Shown: positions 1 through 9,500 of the stretch, piece by piece
How the letters are laid out: every line of letters starts with the position of its first letter
How positions within the stretch are numbered: the first letter of the stretch is position 1
NCBI GenBank assembly: GCA_944325175.1
Contig: CALUYZ010000005.1
Span: forward strand, 79,484 to 132,564
Reading direction: 5' to 3'
DNA from: Candidatus Gastranaerophilales bacterium
GTDB taxonomy: Bacteria > Cyanobacteriota > Vampirovibrionia > Gastranaerophilales > Gastranaerophilaceae
DNA length: 53,081 nt
Notes under the pieces: model-generated
Seen by the model: the letters and a program-made list of their open reading frames with translations, nothing else
Told to the model about the DNA's origin: nothing
The model's database searches: none
Position numbers and translations under genes: made by a program

Positions 1-417
1 ACACTGACATCATTCGCCTTTATATTTATTTACGCAATTATAACGGTTGCATTTTACTTAATATACAAAGAACCTGTAATGAGAATTTTTTCAAAAGACG
101 AAGATGTTATTCAAATTGGCGCCTCTATTATGGTTATAGTTGCAGGGTTTGTAACTTTTGACGGTATTCAGGCTGTTTGTGTGGGCGCATTAAGAGGGTT
201 AAAACAAACCATTCAAATATTAATAATAATGCTTTTAAGTTATGCGCTTGTAAGTATTCCAATGGGGCTTATTTTGGCATATAAATTTAACATTATTCTG
301 GAAGGTTTTTGGCTTGGGCTTGCAGCCGGTATTCTTATAGCGGCGATTGTTTCAGGCACAATTTTAGTTAAAAAATATTTTAATTTAAAAAAAGAATTTA
401 TATCCTACAGGTTATAA
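1..417 (+). CDS. MATE family efflux transporter, C-terminal part (cut by window edge)
   Basis: The frame is open from base 1 to the TAA at 415-417, so this is the last 138 residues of a longer protein. It shows three hydrophobic segments, including one with FVTFDGIQAVCVGALRGL. This segment is typical of the C-terminal half of MATE (multidrug and toxic compound extrusion) Na+/H+-coupled exporters, where a GxxRGxG/K-like stretch is conserved. It would sit in the inner membrane. Another complete MATE gene lies at 40531-41883, but the two are not neighbours. A TATAAT-like box for the next gene overlaps the stop codon. The family call rests on only one third of the protein. Confidence 0.72.
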   Translation, partial: TLTSFAFIFIYAIITVAFYLIYKEPVMRIFSKDEDVIQIGASIMVIVAGFVTFDGIQAVCVGALRGLKQTIQILIIMLLSYALVSIPMGLILAYKFNIILEGFWLGLAAGILIAAIVSGTILVKKYFNLKKEFISYRL

Positions 418-418
418 T
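413..418 (+). promoter_or_regulatory. -10-like box before the sigma factor gene
   Basis: A perfect TATAAT overlaps the stop codon of the upstream transporter. No clear -35 box was seen at the right distance. It is followed at 440-458 by a perfect 8-bp dyad (AGAATATT-TAA-AATATTCT), which could be an operator or a leader hairpin. Confidence 0.4.
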
Positions 419-464
419 ATTTTGTTCAATATTGTTAAAAGAATATTTAAAATATTCTCTTAAT

Positions 465-1043
465 ATGAAACAAAACGAAGACGAATTTATTTATTTATCG
501 CAAAAAGCTAAATCAGGCGACAAAGAAAGCCTGAAAAAACTTTTATATAAAACAGAAAAGTTAATATATCTTTCGCTTTATTATCTTGCAGAAAATGAAT
601 GTGAAATTGCAGATGTTATTCAAGAAAGTTTAATGAAAATTTCTAAGAATTTAAAAAAGCTGAACGATACAAAATCTTACAAAAGTTGGGCAAATAAAAT
701 TGCGCTGAGATGTTTTTATGACCATAAAAGAAAAAATAAAAAAAGAGAAAATTGTAATCATAATGATGCAAGCGATGAAATATTAACAAATATAATATGC
801 GAAAAACAAAAGGAGCCAATAGAAGATTGTATTCATTCCGAGCTTGTTAAGGAAATTAAAGCCTCAATTTCAAAACTTAATGAACCCTATAAACTGGCAA
901 TAATTATGAGGGAATTTGAGGGGCTTTCTTACGATGAAATAGCTAAACTGACAAAAACAAATGTTGGCACTGTAAAATCAAGAATTGCAAGAGCAAGATG
1001 TCAAATTAAAGAATATATGAAACCTTATATGGAGCAAAGATAA
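465..1043 (+). CDS. RNA polymerase sigma factor, sigma-70 family (ECF-like)
   Basis: A 192-residue protein with the two domains of an ECF sigma factor. Region 2 includes EIADVIQESLMKISKNLKKL and KSWANKIALRCFYDHKRK. Region 4 is KLNEPYKLAIIMREFEGLSYDEIAKLTKTNVGTVKSRIARAR, a classic helix-turn-helix. I prefer the ATG at 465. A TTG at 432 would add 11 residues; neither start has a good Shine-Dalgarno. The stop overlaps the next start (TAATG), so the gene is probably translated together with the zinc-finger protein after it, its likely anti-sigma factor. The stimulus sensed is unknown. Confidence 0.88.
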   Translation: MKQNEDEFIYLSQKAKSGDKESLKKLLYKTEKLIYLSLYYLAENECEIADVIQESLMKISKNLKKLNDTKSYKSWANKIALRCFYDHKRKNKKRENCNHNDASDEILTNIICEKQKEPIEDCIHSELVKEIKASISKLNEPYKLAIIMREFEGLSYDEIAKLTKTNVGTVKSRIARARCQIKEYMKPYMEQR

Positions 1044-1537
1044 TGCTAAAAGGCAATTTAAAATGTAGCGAAATAAACAAACTTTTAATAAGATATATAA
1101 ATTTTGACCTAAATAAAAAAGACAGTTTAAGAGTTGCGATACATCTTAGGAACTGCCCAAAATGTATGGAAAAATATTCTTCAATTTTAAAAAGAAAAAA
1201 TGAACTTAAAAAGATTTTTATTGAAATTGAGAAAAAAATAAGGATGCAAAACGAAATATCAAGCTATATTGATATGGAATGTGGAGATGACAGCCGCTTT
1301 ATAATTGAAGCTATGCTTATATGCGATGAAGATTATAAAAAAGAATTTGAAGAAGTAAACAATTTGAAAAATATGTTTAAAATTACAGAAAGTGAAATTT
1401 TAAACAGTAAAAAAACAAATTATACTCAAAAAATATTGGCAAAAGAACGATATTCCAACTATGAAAAAATTAAATTGGTAAATAAATTAATACCATTTAT
1501 GCCATATATAAAGCAAAAATTTGCAAACTTGCCTTAG
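1043..1537 (+). CDS. putative anti-sigma factor with zinc-finger (ZAS-like) motif
   Basis: A 164-residue protein, start codon sharing one base with the stop of the sigma factor gene. Residues about 31-40 carry HLRNCPKC, the HxxxCxxC signature of zinc-binding anti-sigma domains (zf-HC2 type), preceded by a Cys near residue 8. There is no convincing transmembrane helix, so it may be a soluble anti-sigma factor answering to an intracellular cue. A second region (ISSYIDMECGDDSRFIIEAMLICDEDYKKEFEEV) resembles a degenerate second copy of the fold without the metal ligands. The call rests on the motif and the coupling to the sigma gene. Confidence 0.7.
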   Translation: MLKGNLKCSEINKLLIRYINFDLNKKDSLRVAIHLRNCPKCMEKYSSILKRKNELKKIFIEIEKKIRMQNEISSYIDMECGDDSRFIIEAMLICDEDYKKEFEEVNNLKNMFKITESEILNSKKTNYTQKILAKERYSNYEKIKLVNKLIPFMPYIKQKFANLP

Positions 1538-1552
1538 ATGCTCAAACTAAAG

Positions 1553-1888
1553 TTATTCTGCCTTTTGAACATTAACGCCATGGGCTTGCAAAATTTGAAT
1601 AAAATTATTTGCAGCTTGTCTTTGAATATCACGAGGGACAACTCTTAATAATTCAATGGTCAAGGACAAAACAGGGTCATGGTCATACCAGCGGTTTCCT
1701 TTTATCATAGGCTTTACAATAGAATAAAATCTGTCTATTGCATCTTTTGAAACTCTTTCCTCAACTTTTTTAAGAAAAATTTCGGCTTGATTTTTCAATT
1801 CATCAGGATATTCTCTTAAAAGTTCAACCACTTGTAATAACAGCGGGTCATAATCGTACCATCTTTTATATTTTTTTTCTTCTGTCAT
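1553..1888 (-). CDS. hypothetical protein with tandem WYDxDP motif
   Basis: 111 residues, family not recognised. The protein is an internal duplication: RWYDYDPLLLQVVELLREYPDELKNQAEIFLKKV (from residue 9) is repeated as RWYDHDPVLSLTIELLRVVPRDIQRQAANNFIQIL (from residue 66), a period of about 57 residues. Each unit is a conserved aromatic-acidic turn followed by predicted amphipathic helices. No signal peptide or membrane segment is seen. It ends one base from the 3' side of murA on the same strand (the gene starts right after the murA stop), so it is probably co-transcribed with murA. That does not establish a cell-wall role. Confidence 0.75.
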   Translation of the reverse strand: MTEEKKYKRWYDYDPLLLQVVELLREYPDELKNQAEIFLKKVEERVSKDAIDRFYSIVKPMIKGNRWYDHDPVLSLTIELLRVVPRDIQRQAANNFIQILQAHGVNVQKAE

Positions 1889-1889
1889 A

Positions 1890-3230
1890 CTAACCCTTTA
1901 TATCAACAATTTCATTCTTTTCTGCAAAAACATTTTCATCAGGTTGAAAATCTATAGGAACTCTTATTACTTTTGCACCAAGCCCGTTTAATTTTGCGGT
2001 AAATTTTTCATAGCCTCTATCAATATGGTGAAGCGCTTTTATAACAGATTCACCTTTTGCCATCAATGCAGCCACAACCAAAGCAGCACCGGCTCTTAAA
2101 TCGGTACACATAACTTCTGTGCCTACCAAAAAATCAACACCTTTAATTATGGCATGATTATTGCTTTGTCTTATGTTGGCGCCCATTCGCCACAATTCGT
2201 TTATGTGCATAAACCTGTTTTCATATAAACTTTCTGTTACGACAGAAATGCCGTTTGCGGTTGATAATAAAGTCATAGCAAGTGCTTGAAGGTCTGTCGG
2301 AAACCCGGGGTATGGCTGAGTTATAAAGTTCATGGCATCAAGCCTTCTATCTGCTGAAACTTCCATAACATGAGGTTCAACAAGCCTTATTTTAGCACCC
2401 ATTTCTAAAAGTTTGCCTGTAAAAATGGTCAAATGATTAGGGTACACATTTTTAATATAAGCATGACCTCTTGTTGCAATAATTGCAGACATATAAGTTC
2501 CGGCTTCAATTCTATCCGGAATTGTAGCATGCTCTACACCATGGAGTTCGTTTTGCTTAACGCCTGTAACTACAATTTGATTGGTTCCTGCACCTTCAAT
2601 TTTTGCACCCATTGCATTTAAGAAATTTGCAAGGTCAACAATTTCAGGCTCTTGAGCAGCATTTTGAATAACGGTGGTGCCTTCTGCCAAAACAGATGCC
2701 ATCATAATGTTTTCAGTTGCACCAACTGACGGAATATCAAAACATATATCGGCACCTTTTAATTCTTTTGCAACAGCGTAAACATACCCGTCTTTAATGT
2801 CGCATTGGCAACCCATAGCTTGCAAGCCTTTAATATGAAAGTTTACTCTTCTCTCACCAATTTGGCAGCCCCCGGGCATTGCAACACAAGCTTCTCTCAT
2901 TCTGCCGACCAAAGGTCCTAAAACTACAAAAGATGCTCTCATTTTTGAAACAAAAATGTCAGATGCAACACAGCTTGTAATATTTCTTGAATCAATCGTC
3001 AAAACGCCATTTACTTTGTCATAATTAACAACGGCGCCAAGCTCTGTTAAAACATCTGTCATTATTTCAACATCTGATAATTCAGGCACATTTTTAATAA
3101 CAGAAATATCACAAGGCAAAAGTGCAGCTGCCATAAGTTTTAAAACGGCATTTTTTGCACCTGAGATACTAACCTCACCTTTTAGAGGCACTCCGCTTTG
3201 TATTATTAATTTTTCTTGTGAATTTTGCAT
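1890..3230 (-). CDS. murA: UDP-N-acetylglucosamine 1-carboxyvinyltransferase
   Basis: Adds enolpyruvate from PEP to UDP-GlcNAc, the first committed step of peptidoglycan synthesis in the cytoplasm. The 446-residue length is normal. The substrate-binding SGAKNA (Lys26) and the catalytic loop MPGGCQIGERRVNFHI with Cys122 (equivalent to the fosfomycin-target Cys115 of E. coli) are intact. Later motifs include TIPDRIEAGTYM and TDLRAGAALV. It lies downstream of murE on the same strand with an 85-base gap, and is followed directly by the WYDxDP protein. Start codon at 3230 fits family N-termini. Confidence 0.96.
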   Translation of the reverse strand: MQNSQEKLIIQSGVPLKGEVSISGAKNAVLKLMAAALLPCDISVIKNVPELSDVEIMTDVLTELGAVVNYDKVNGVLTIDSRNITSCVASDIFVSKMRASFVVLGPLVGRMREACVAMPGGCQIGERRVNFHIKGLQAMGCQCDIKDGYVYAVAKELKGADICFDIPSVGATENIMMASVLAEGTTVIQNAAQEPEIVDLANFLNAMGAKIEGAGTNQIVVTGVKQNELHGVEHATIPDRIEAGTYMSAIIATRGHAYIKNVYPNHLTIFTGKLLEMGAKIRLVEPHVMEVSADRRLDAMNFITQPYPGFPTDLQALAMTLLSTANGISVVTESLYENRFMHINELWRMGANIRQSNNHAIIKGVDFLVGTEVMCTDLRAGAALVVAALMAKGESVIKALHHIDRGYEKFTAKLNGLGAKVIRVPIDFQPDENVFAEKNEIVDIKG

Positions 3231-3315
3231 GAAAAGAGTACCATAACAAAGTTACAAGATTATTTTAATACAATAATCAAAGATTTAAAAGAATTTTAAC
3301 AAAATTAATGAAAAA

Positions 3316-4773
3316 CTATGAGAAAACTTTTTGAACTTCCTCTCTGTCATCAAAATGTATTGTTTTATCTTTTAAAATCTGATAATCTTCATGACCTTTT
3401 CCTGCAAGAATTATAACATCATTTTTTGTGGATATTTTCTTTAACAATTCAATAGCTAAGTGCCTATCCGGTTCTACAAAAACAGTTTTTGGGTTAATTA
3501 ATTTTAAGCCCGATAAAATATCCGTTATAATTTGCTGAGGGTCTTCAGACCTTGGATTATCAGACGTTACAACAATTTTATCACTCAAGGATTGAGCTAT
3601 ACTTCCCATTTTTGGTCTTTTCGTAGCATCTCTATCGCCACCGCAGCCAAACATGCAAATTAATTCAGCATCTTTAGGAGTTAATTCTCTTGCAGCACGC
3701 AAGATATTTTCCAAACCATCAGGTGTGTGAGCATAATCAACAATAACCATAGGTTCATTGTGGACAATTTCAAAACGTCCCGCAACAGATTTTGTAGCTT
3801 CAAGCGCTTCTTTGCAAGATTTTAAAGAAATATCCGACACGAGCCCTACACCAATAGCGCAAAGTGCATTATAAACACTAAACATGCCGTTTAACATTAG
3901 TTTTATTTCAACTTGTTCATTGTTATAGCAGCAATCAAAAGAAACACCTTTTGATGTGAATACAATGTTTTTAGCCATTAATTTTGAGTCATTTTTAACA
4001 CCGTATGTTAAAATGTTAACTCCGTCAGCTACTTTAGAAATTAATTTTTTCGCATATTTATCATCATTATTAATAACAGCGTACGCACCTTTTGGAAGAT
4101 TTGAAAAAAGTTTTGCTTTTGCATTAAAGTAATTTTCCATTGTTATATGAAAATCAAGGTGATCTTGGGTTAAATTAGTAAAAGCGGCACCTTTAAATTC
4201 TGAGTTTCTGACCCTGAATTGTTCAAGCGCATGAGATGAAACTTCCATTACAACATTATTAATATCGGATGCTAAAATTTTAGATAAAGTTGCTTGAAGC
4301 TCAGGAGCCTGTGGAGTTGTATGCTTTGCTTCCAAATAATCTGAATTGGATTGAAGTTTATAGCCTAAAGTTCCAATGAGGGCGCATTTTTTGTTTTCAT
4401 ATTCAAAAATTTTCTGAACTAAGTGAGTAACGGTGGTTTTACCGTTTGTGCCGGTTATTCCTATTAAATTCAAAGATTTAGAAGGATTGTGATAAAAACA
4501 GGCAGCTAAATCTGCGATTTTTTGTTGAGTTGAATCTACTATTAATTGTGGAATTTCAATATTTAAAGGCTTTTCTGCCATAATGGCAACTGCACCTTTT
4601 TCAAACGCCATTTGTGCATATTTATGCCCATCTACATGCTCACCTTTAAGGCAAACAAAAATTTCATGGCTTTTTATAGTATTTGAATTATAAGAAATAC
4701 CTTTTATATCGACGTTTTTATAATTTAAAATTTCTTTTGTTTCAACATTTTTTATAATATTGGCAAGTTCCAT
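3316..4773 (-). CDS. murE: UDP-N-acetylmuramoyl-tripeptide synthetase (meso-DAP type)
   Basis: ATP-dependent ligase that adds the third amino acid to the peptidoglycan stem peptide in the cytoplasm. 485 residues. The Mur-ligase P-loop is GITGTNGKTT (Lys112). The C-terminal domain has DNPRSEDP at 405-412; DNPR is the family's signature for meso-diaminopimelate rather than lysine, so the wall is predicted to be DAP type. The start is supported by an AGGGGG Shine-Dalgarno. That sequence lies in one arm of an imperfect hairpin (4782-4812), which might modulate translation. It sits between a small peptide gene and murA. Confidence 0.95.
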   Translation of the reverse strand: MELANIIKNVETKEILNYKNVDIKGISYNSNTIKSHEIFVCLKGEHVDGHKYAQMAFEKGAVAIMAEKPLNIEIPQLIVDSTQQKIADLAACFYHNPSKSLNLIGITGTNGKTTVTHLVQKIFEYENKKCALIGTLGYKLQSNSDYLEAKHTTPQAPELQATLSKILASDINNVVMEVSSHALEQFRVRNSEFKGAAFTNLTQDHLDFHITMENYFNAKAKLFSNLPKGAYAVINNDDKYAKKLISKVADGVNILTYGVKNDSKLMAKNIVFTSKGVSFDCCYNNEQVEIKLMLNGMFSVYNALCAIGVGLVSDISLKSCKEALEATKSVAGRFEIVHNEPMVIVDYAHTPDGLENILRAARELTPKDAELICMFGCGGDRDATKRPKMGSIAQSLSDKIVVTSDNPRSEDPQQIITDILSGLKLINPKTVFVEPDRHLAIELLKKISTKNDVIILAGKGHEDYQILKDKTIHFDDREEVQKVFS

Positions 4774-4781
4774 ATTCTACC

Positions 4782-4812
4782 CCCTGACATCAATACTATT
4801 TTACGTCAAGGG
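4782..4812 (-). promoter_or_regulatory. possible hairpin covering the murE Shine-Dalgarno
   Basis: Read on the minus strand, CCCTTGAC is followed 16 bases later by GTCAGGG, which pairs with one bulge. The GGG of the second arm is part of the AGGGGG ribosome-binding site of murE. The structure could partly hide the site. It is short and could be chance. Confidence 0.3.
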
Positions 4813-4835
4813 AGAATTTTGCACAAGATAATTAA

Positions 4836-5024
4836 TCAAGAATCCCAATCGTCAAAAATTGATGTGGAAGTATTGTTGTGATAGTCTTTTCCGCCAAATG
4901 AAGCAGGTTCAAATTTTAAGGTGAAAACATCTTTTTCATCTGAATATGAATTCAATTTATCTGATGTATTCCCAGAAAATTGAGCTATGTTTGGTGCAGA
5001 TAAGGAAATTTTATCAATCGACAT
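4836..5024 (-). CDS. small hypothetical protein (62 aa)
   Basis: Unrecognised 62-residue acidic, Ser/Asn-rich peptide beginning MSIDKISLSAPNIAQFSGN and ending FDDWDS. There is no signal peptide or membrane segment. It is judged real because a GGAG Shine-Dalgarno stands at the right distance before the ATG. Its N-terminus also follows the pattern M-x-[IV]-x-[KT]-I-[SN] seen in three other unannotated proteins of this window (24441, 33359 and 46170). It lies between scpB and murE on the same strand. Function unknown. Confidence 0.65.
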   Translation of the reverse strand: MSIDKISLSAPNIAQFSGNTSDKLNSYSDEKDVFTLKFEPASFGGKDYHNNTSTSIFDDWDS

Positions 5025-5087
5025 AAAAACTCCATAAACTTTCGATAAATTAATAAAAGTTTTATTAGAGAAAAAATTGATAAATTA

Positions 5088-5597
5088 TTACATATCTTTA
5101 AGTTCTTTTGTTGTGTCTAAAAGCTTTGCAAGGGTTTTAGCATCACCTTTAAGTTTAAAATATTCTGCAAACTTTGGAGTAGTTTTAAGGTTGAAAGAAC
5201 GCCCGTTTTTGTCTTTGGTTCTTGAAATAAGCCCTTTTTCAATTAATTCTTGAATGTGTTCATAGGCGTTTGATCTTAATTCTTTTAATTCTGTTTGTCT
5301 TATAGGTTCTTTTAGTGCAATAACGGTTAAAGTTTTCACAACAGCCGGTTTAAGATCAACAGGGCATAATTTTTCAACAATATCTAAGTGTTCGGCTTTA
5401 ACTTGAATTATATAGCCGTCTTCATCGTCAATTTCAAGAGCGCCTTCACGTGAGGAATAATCAAACATTAAATCCAAAAGGGCAGATTCAACATCTTCAA
5501 CAGGCACCTTTAAAATTTCAGATATTTCAACAGGCTGCATTGCTTTTGCAGTAACAAAAAGAACGGCTTCCACTTTTGATTTTAAATTTTCTATCAT
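5088..5597 (-). CDS. scpB: segregation and condensation protein B
   Basis: Winged-helix partner of ScpA in the bacterial SMC condensin complex, acting on the nucleoid. 169 residues with the expected opening (MIENLKSKVEAVLFVTAKAMQPVEISEIL) and the second winged helix (ALKEPIRQTELKELRSNAYEHIQELIEKGLI). The family usually reads KQPITRAEI...GV; the variant here is divergent but alignable. The start codon overlaps the end of scpA by 4 bases, so the two are translationally coupled. Third gene of an smc-scpA-scpB operon. Confidence 0.92.
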   Translation of the reverse strand: MIENLKSKVEAVLFVTAKAMQPVEISEILKVPVEDVESALLDLMFDYSSREGALEIDDEDGYIIQVKAEHLDIVEKLCPVDLKPAVVKTLTVIALKEPIRQTELKELRSNAYEHIQELIEKGLISRTKDKNGRSFNLKTTPKFAEYFKLKGDAKTLAKLLDTTKELKDM

Positions 5598-6502
5598 TGG
5601 GCGCTACCTACCACATCTAAGGTTTCTTGATTTTCGCTTGGGAGCTTAACAAAAAGGTCACCGTAAAACTCTTCTTGTTCAATATCATATTTACCTCTTG
5701 AACAAAGATATAAAATTGCAATATAAGCGGCAGGTTTTGAAAAACCAATGACTTTTAAATTTGAAAGCTCGATTTTTTCTTCTCTTTGCAAAATTTTAGT
5801 TAAATTTTGATCCATTTTGTCGACAAGTTCTTCAATATATTCATCTTGCGCCATATCCAAAATATCTGTTGTGGTTAATTTTGAATAGTTTTTGGTTCTA
5901 TTATGGTTTCTTTCGATTTGATTTTTAATTGTTTTTTTCTTTTCTAATTGCTCGTAAAACTCCAAATGACGAATCAAATCGTTCAATGTAATTGCACGAG
6001 AACGGGTTAATTTAACGCTTGTTCTTCTTTGTAAAACTTCATCAAAAGAAATAACGTTGTTAGACGGCAATTTTAATTGTTCAGCTTCATAATCACCGTC
6101 CATAAGATTATCTATATAATCATCATCTATTTCAGGTTCGGGTTCAAAATCTGCCAAACTGATGCCATTTAAAACTTTTGATTTTAAATTCAATAAAATT
6201 GAAGCAAATAAAAATGCACGACCCACAAATTTTAAATTATTTTGAGCATTTAATTCTGCCAATTTTTTCATATATTCATCGTAAACTTTGACAATATCAA
6301 TGTTCCAAGGGTCTATTTTTCCTGTTTTTGCCATATCTACAATAATTTCAATAGCATCAACCGGGCTTTTTGTCGCATTTGAAAATGTTGTTATCATCTC
6401 ATATTCAAAATTTCCGCCTGAAATTTGATAGCCGCCTGAATCTTTTATAAATTGTTTAACAACATCTTTATTGTCATTATAAAAATTAATTGCGTTATTC
6501 AC
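5594..6502 (-). CDS. scpA: segregation and condensation protein A
   Basis: Kleisin subunit that bridges the two SMC heads. 302 residues. The N-terminal helical domain has the typical SPVDAIEIIVDMAKTGKIDPWNIDIVKVYDEYMKKL, followed by RAFLFASILLNLKSKVL. The C-terminal winged helix (EEKIELSNLKVIGFSKPAAYIAILYLCSRGKYDIEQEEFYGDLFVKL) would contact the SMC head. An extra 40 or so N-terminal residues precede the usual start of homology. It starts 3 bases after the smc stop and overlaps scpB by 4. Confidence 0.93.
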   Translation of the reverse strand: MNNAINFYNDNKDVVKQFIKDSGGYQISGGNFEYEMITTFSNATKSPVDAIEIIVDMAKTGKIDPWNIDIVKVYDEYMKKLAELNAQNNLKFVGRAFLFASILLNLKSKVLNGISLADFEPEPEIDDDYIDNLMDGDYEAEQLKLPSNNVISFDEVLQRRTSVKLTRSRAITLNDLIRHLEFYEQLEKKKTIKNQIERNHNRTKNYSKLTTTDILDMAQDEYIEELVDKMDQNLTKILQREEKIELSNLKVIGFSKPAAYIAILYLCSRGKYDIEQEEFYGDLFVKLPSENQETLDVVGSAQ

Positions 6503-6505
6503 TTT

Positions 6506-9500
6506 CTAACCGGCAAGAGCCGCCTCCTTGGAATCTTCTTTTTGAAGTTTAACACCGCTTATTTTAGTAACACCTTTGTCTTTTTGGGTAACACCAATCA
6601 TTCTGTCAGCAGATTCAATCATCTGTGACCTTTGGCTGATTACAACAAATTGCGTTTTCATTGATTGAGCGGAAATCATTCTTGCAATGCGCTCAACATT
6701 GAAGCCGTCAAGCGCGGCATCTACTTCATCAAGCGCATAAAATGGTGCCGGCAAATACCTTTGAACAGCAAACACCAAAGATAGTGCCATTAAGGTTTTT
6801 TCACCACCGCTCATGCCGGCAAGCTTCTGATTTTTCTTGTTTTTCTGTTGCCCCTCAACAGTTAAACCACCCAAGAAAGGATTTTCAGGGTTTTCTAAAA
6901 TCAATCTGCCTGAACCGTCTGTTAAATCTGCAAAAATTTCCATAAAATAGCCATTAACAGCATTGAACGTATTCAGGAAGGTTTCTTTTTTCAAGTTTTC
7001 ATAACCTGTCATTCTGTTTTGAATTTCTTGTTTTTCCTTTTCCAGAGTGTCAATTTTTTCTTTTAATTCGTTTTGCTTAGTAATTGCCTCTTCATAGGCA
7101 TCTATAGCCCTCATATTTACAAGACCCAATTCATCCATTTTCTTTTGCAGTTTCTGTATTTTGGATGTAATTTCATCGGTTGACATTTGAGAAGGCTCAA
7201 TAGAGTTTACATCTACCCCTTTTTCTTTTAATTCATCATAAACTTCCTTAAATTGAGGCTCAATTTCATTTCTTCTTACTTTTGAAGATTCAATTTGTTC
7301 AACTATTCTTTCAATTTCATTTTGAATTAAATTTTTGCTATTTTGAGCTTTTAGAAGGTCATCTTGAATTTTTTGTCTTAAATTTTGAAGCTCAACCAAG
7401 TTTTTGCCAAGTTCAATTATTTGAGCCTCAAGCTCTGAGAGAATTTTTTCAAAAGATTTAATTTCGGCTTCAAATTTTTCTTTATCTGCTTTTAAATTAA
7501 TATTATCCTGTTGCAGTTTGTTAATATCAATTTCTTTTTGCTCAATCATTTTGTCGTAGAAAATGATGTTTTGATTATCTCTTAAAATTTCATTTTCAAC
7601 GTTTAATATGCTTTTTTCGGTTTGTTTAATTTCATCTTCAACACCTTTTGTAAGGTCTTTAAGTTTGTTTAGTTCACCTTCATCTATAAATTTTTCAACT
7701 TCTTTTATTTCATCCGTTAATTTTGAAATTTTGTCTAAAATATTAACATGTTTTTCTTCAAGTTTATCCAGTTTAGTGTTAAGTGTTTTGATTTCAGGTT
7801 CAATTTCTGCAATTTTTTTATTCAGATTTGCCAAAACTTCATTAGATTTGAGATTATTTTGAATTAATGCGTTTAATTCAATCTTTGCGCCGTTATAAGA
7901 ATTTGAAGCATTTGAAAAATCGTTTCTGATTTTATCCAGTTTATGTTCCAATTCATCTTTTCTTTTTAATAAATCTTTGTAATTGGCTTCAAACTCAATT
8001 AAGCGAGCTTTAAAGGTTTCAAGCTCTTTATCATCCAATTTGCCAAATTGCATTTGATTTTTTCTTTTGGCGCCACCTGTTATTGCGCCTGATTTTTCAA
8101 AAATTTCACCATCCAAGGTAACAATTCTGTATTTACCCATTAATTTTTTAGCTGTTTCCATATTATCAACAACCAAAGTTTCACCAAGGGCAAAATAAAA
8201 AGCATCTATATATTTATCATCAAAATCCATTAAGTTAATGGCAAAATCAATAACACCTTTATCTTTTGGAAGTGCCAATTTAGATGGCGCCGGTTTTAAT
8301 TTATTTAAAGGCAAAAATGTTGCTCTGTCTTTTCCTTGAGATTTTAAAATTTCAATGGCTTGAGATGCGGTATGTTCGTTTTCTACAATAACAAACCTTG
8401 CTCTACCGCCTAAGGCTTCATTTATGGCATCAGTATATTCTGCTTCAACATCTGCAAGCTGTAAAAGCGGAGCATGTACACCCTTTAAGTTTGACTGCAT
8501 TATTGTTTCAACACCTGCGCCAAGACCAAACGTTTTAAATGCACGTTTGTTTGCTTCAAGCTCCATGATTTTTTTATTTGAAAGCTGAATGTTATACATA
8601 ACGTCATTTATTTCGTTTTTAGTTTTATCTAAAGAATCAAAAGTAAGTTTTTGTAAAAGCTTCATATCTTCCATTTCTTTAGATAATTTTTCAATTAAAA
8701 GTTCTAATCGGTCTTTATCATCATTAAATGTTTTTTGTGCCGTTAACAGGCCTTCTTTGTTTTGGTTTGTAGAATTTAGTTCGCTGTTTAAAAATTCAAG
8801 CCTTGATTCAAAAGAAACTTTATCTTTAACAACATTTGTTTCTTCATCTTTGATTAAATCAAGCTCTTTTCTTAAATTTGCACGTTTTTCAATATAGGTA
8901 TCAGCAGTTTTATTCAAACCTGTTACTTCTTCTAAAATTTTACTCAGCTTTTGTTTTTGTTCATCTAATGTTTTTTCAAGTTCAGCTTTTTGAACTTCTT
9001 TTTCCTTAATTGCATCAACGGAAACTTGCTTTTTGGAATTAAAATCTTCAATGCCGTTTTTAGAATTTTCTATAGTTTTGTTATTTTGAAAAATTATTTT
9101 GTCCGTATGAATTATAGAATCTTTTTTTCTTTGAATTTCACCTTTTTTTTCTTCAGCCTGACGTTTAACTTCTAATTGTTTATCTTCACCTTGCGCTTTA
9201 ACTTTTGCACAAATTTCATCGTATTCTTGTTTTTTTGCAGCTAGGGCAGAATCAAGCTCTGTTGATTCTTTTTCTTTAAGTTTTTTATTTTTTTGCGCTT
9301 CTAAAATATTTTGATGAACCATATCTAAAATTCTTTTAAAATCAAAATATTTAACAACGGTGATTTGACTTTCAAGATTATCTTTATTTTCTTTTAATTC
9401 ACGATATTTAAGGGCAACTTCTCTTTCTTCTTTTAATTGTTCAACATTATTTGCAATAACTTCTAAAATAAGGTTTGAATTTTGCACCCTTTCTTCAACA

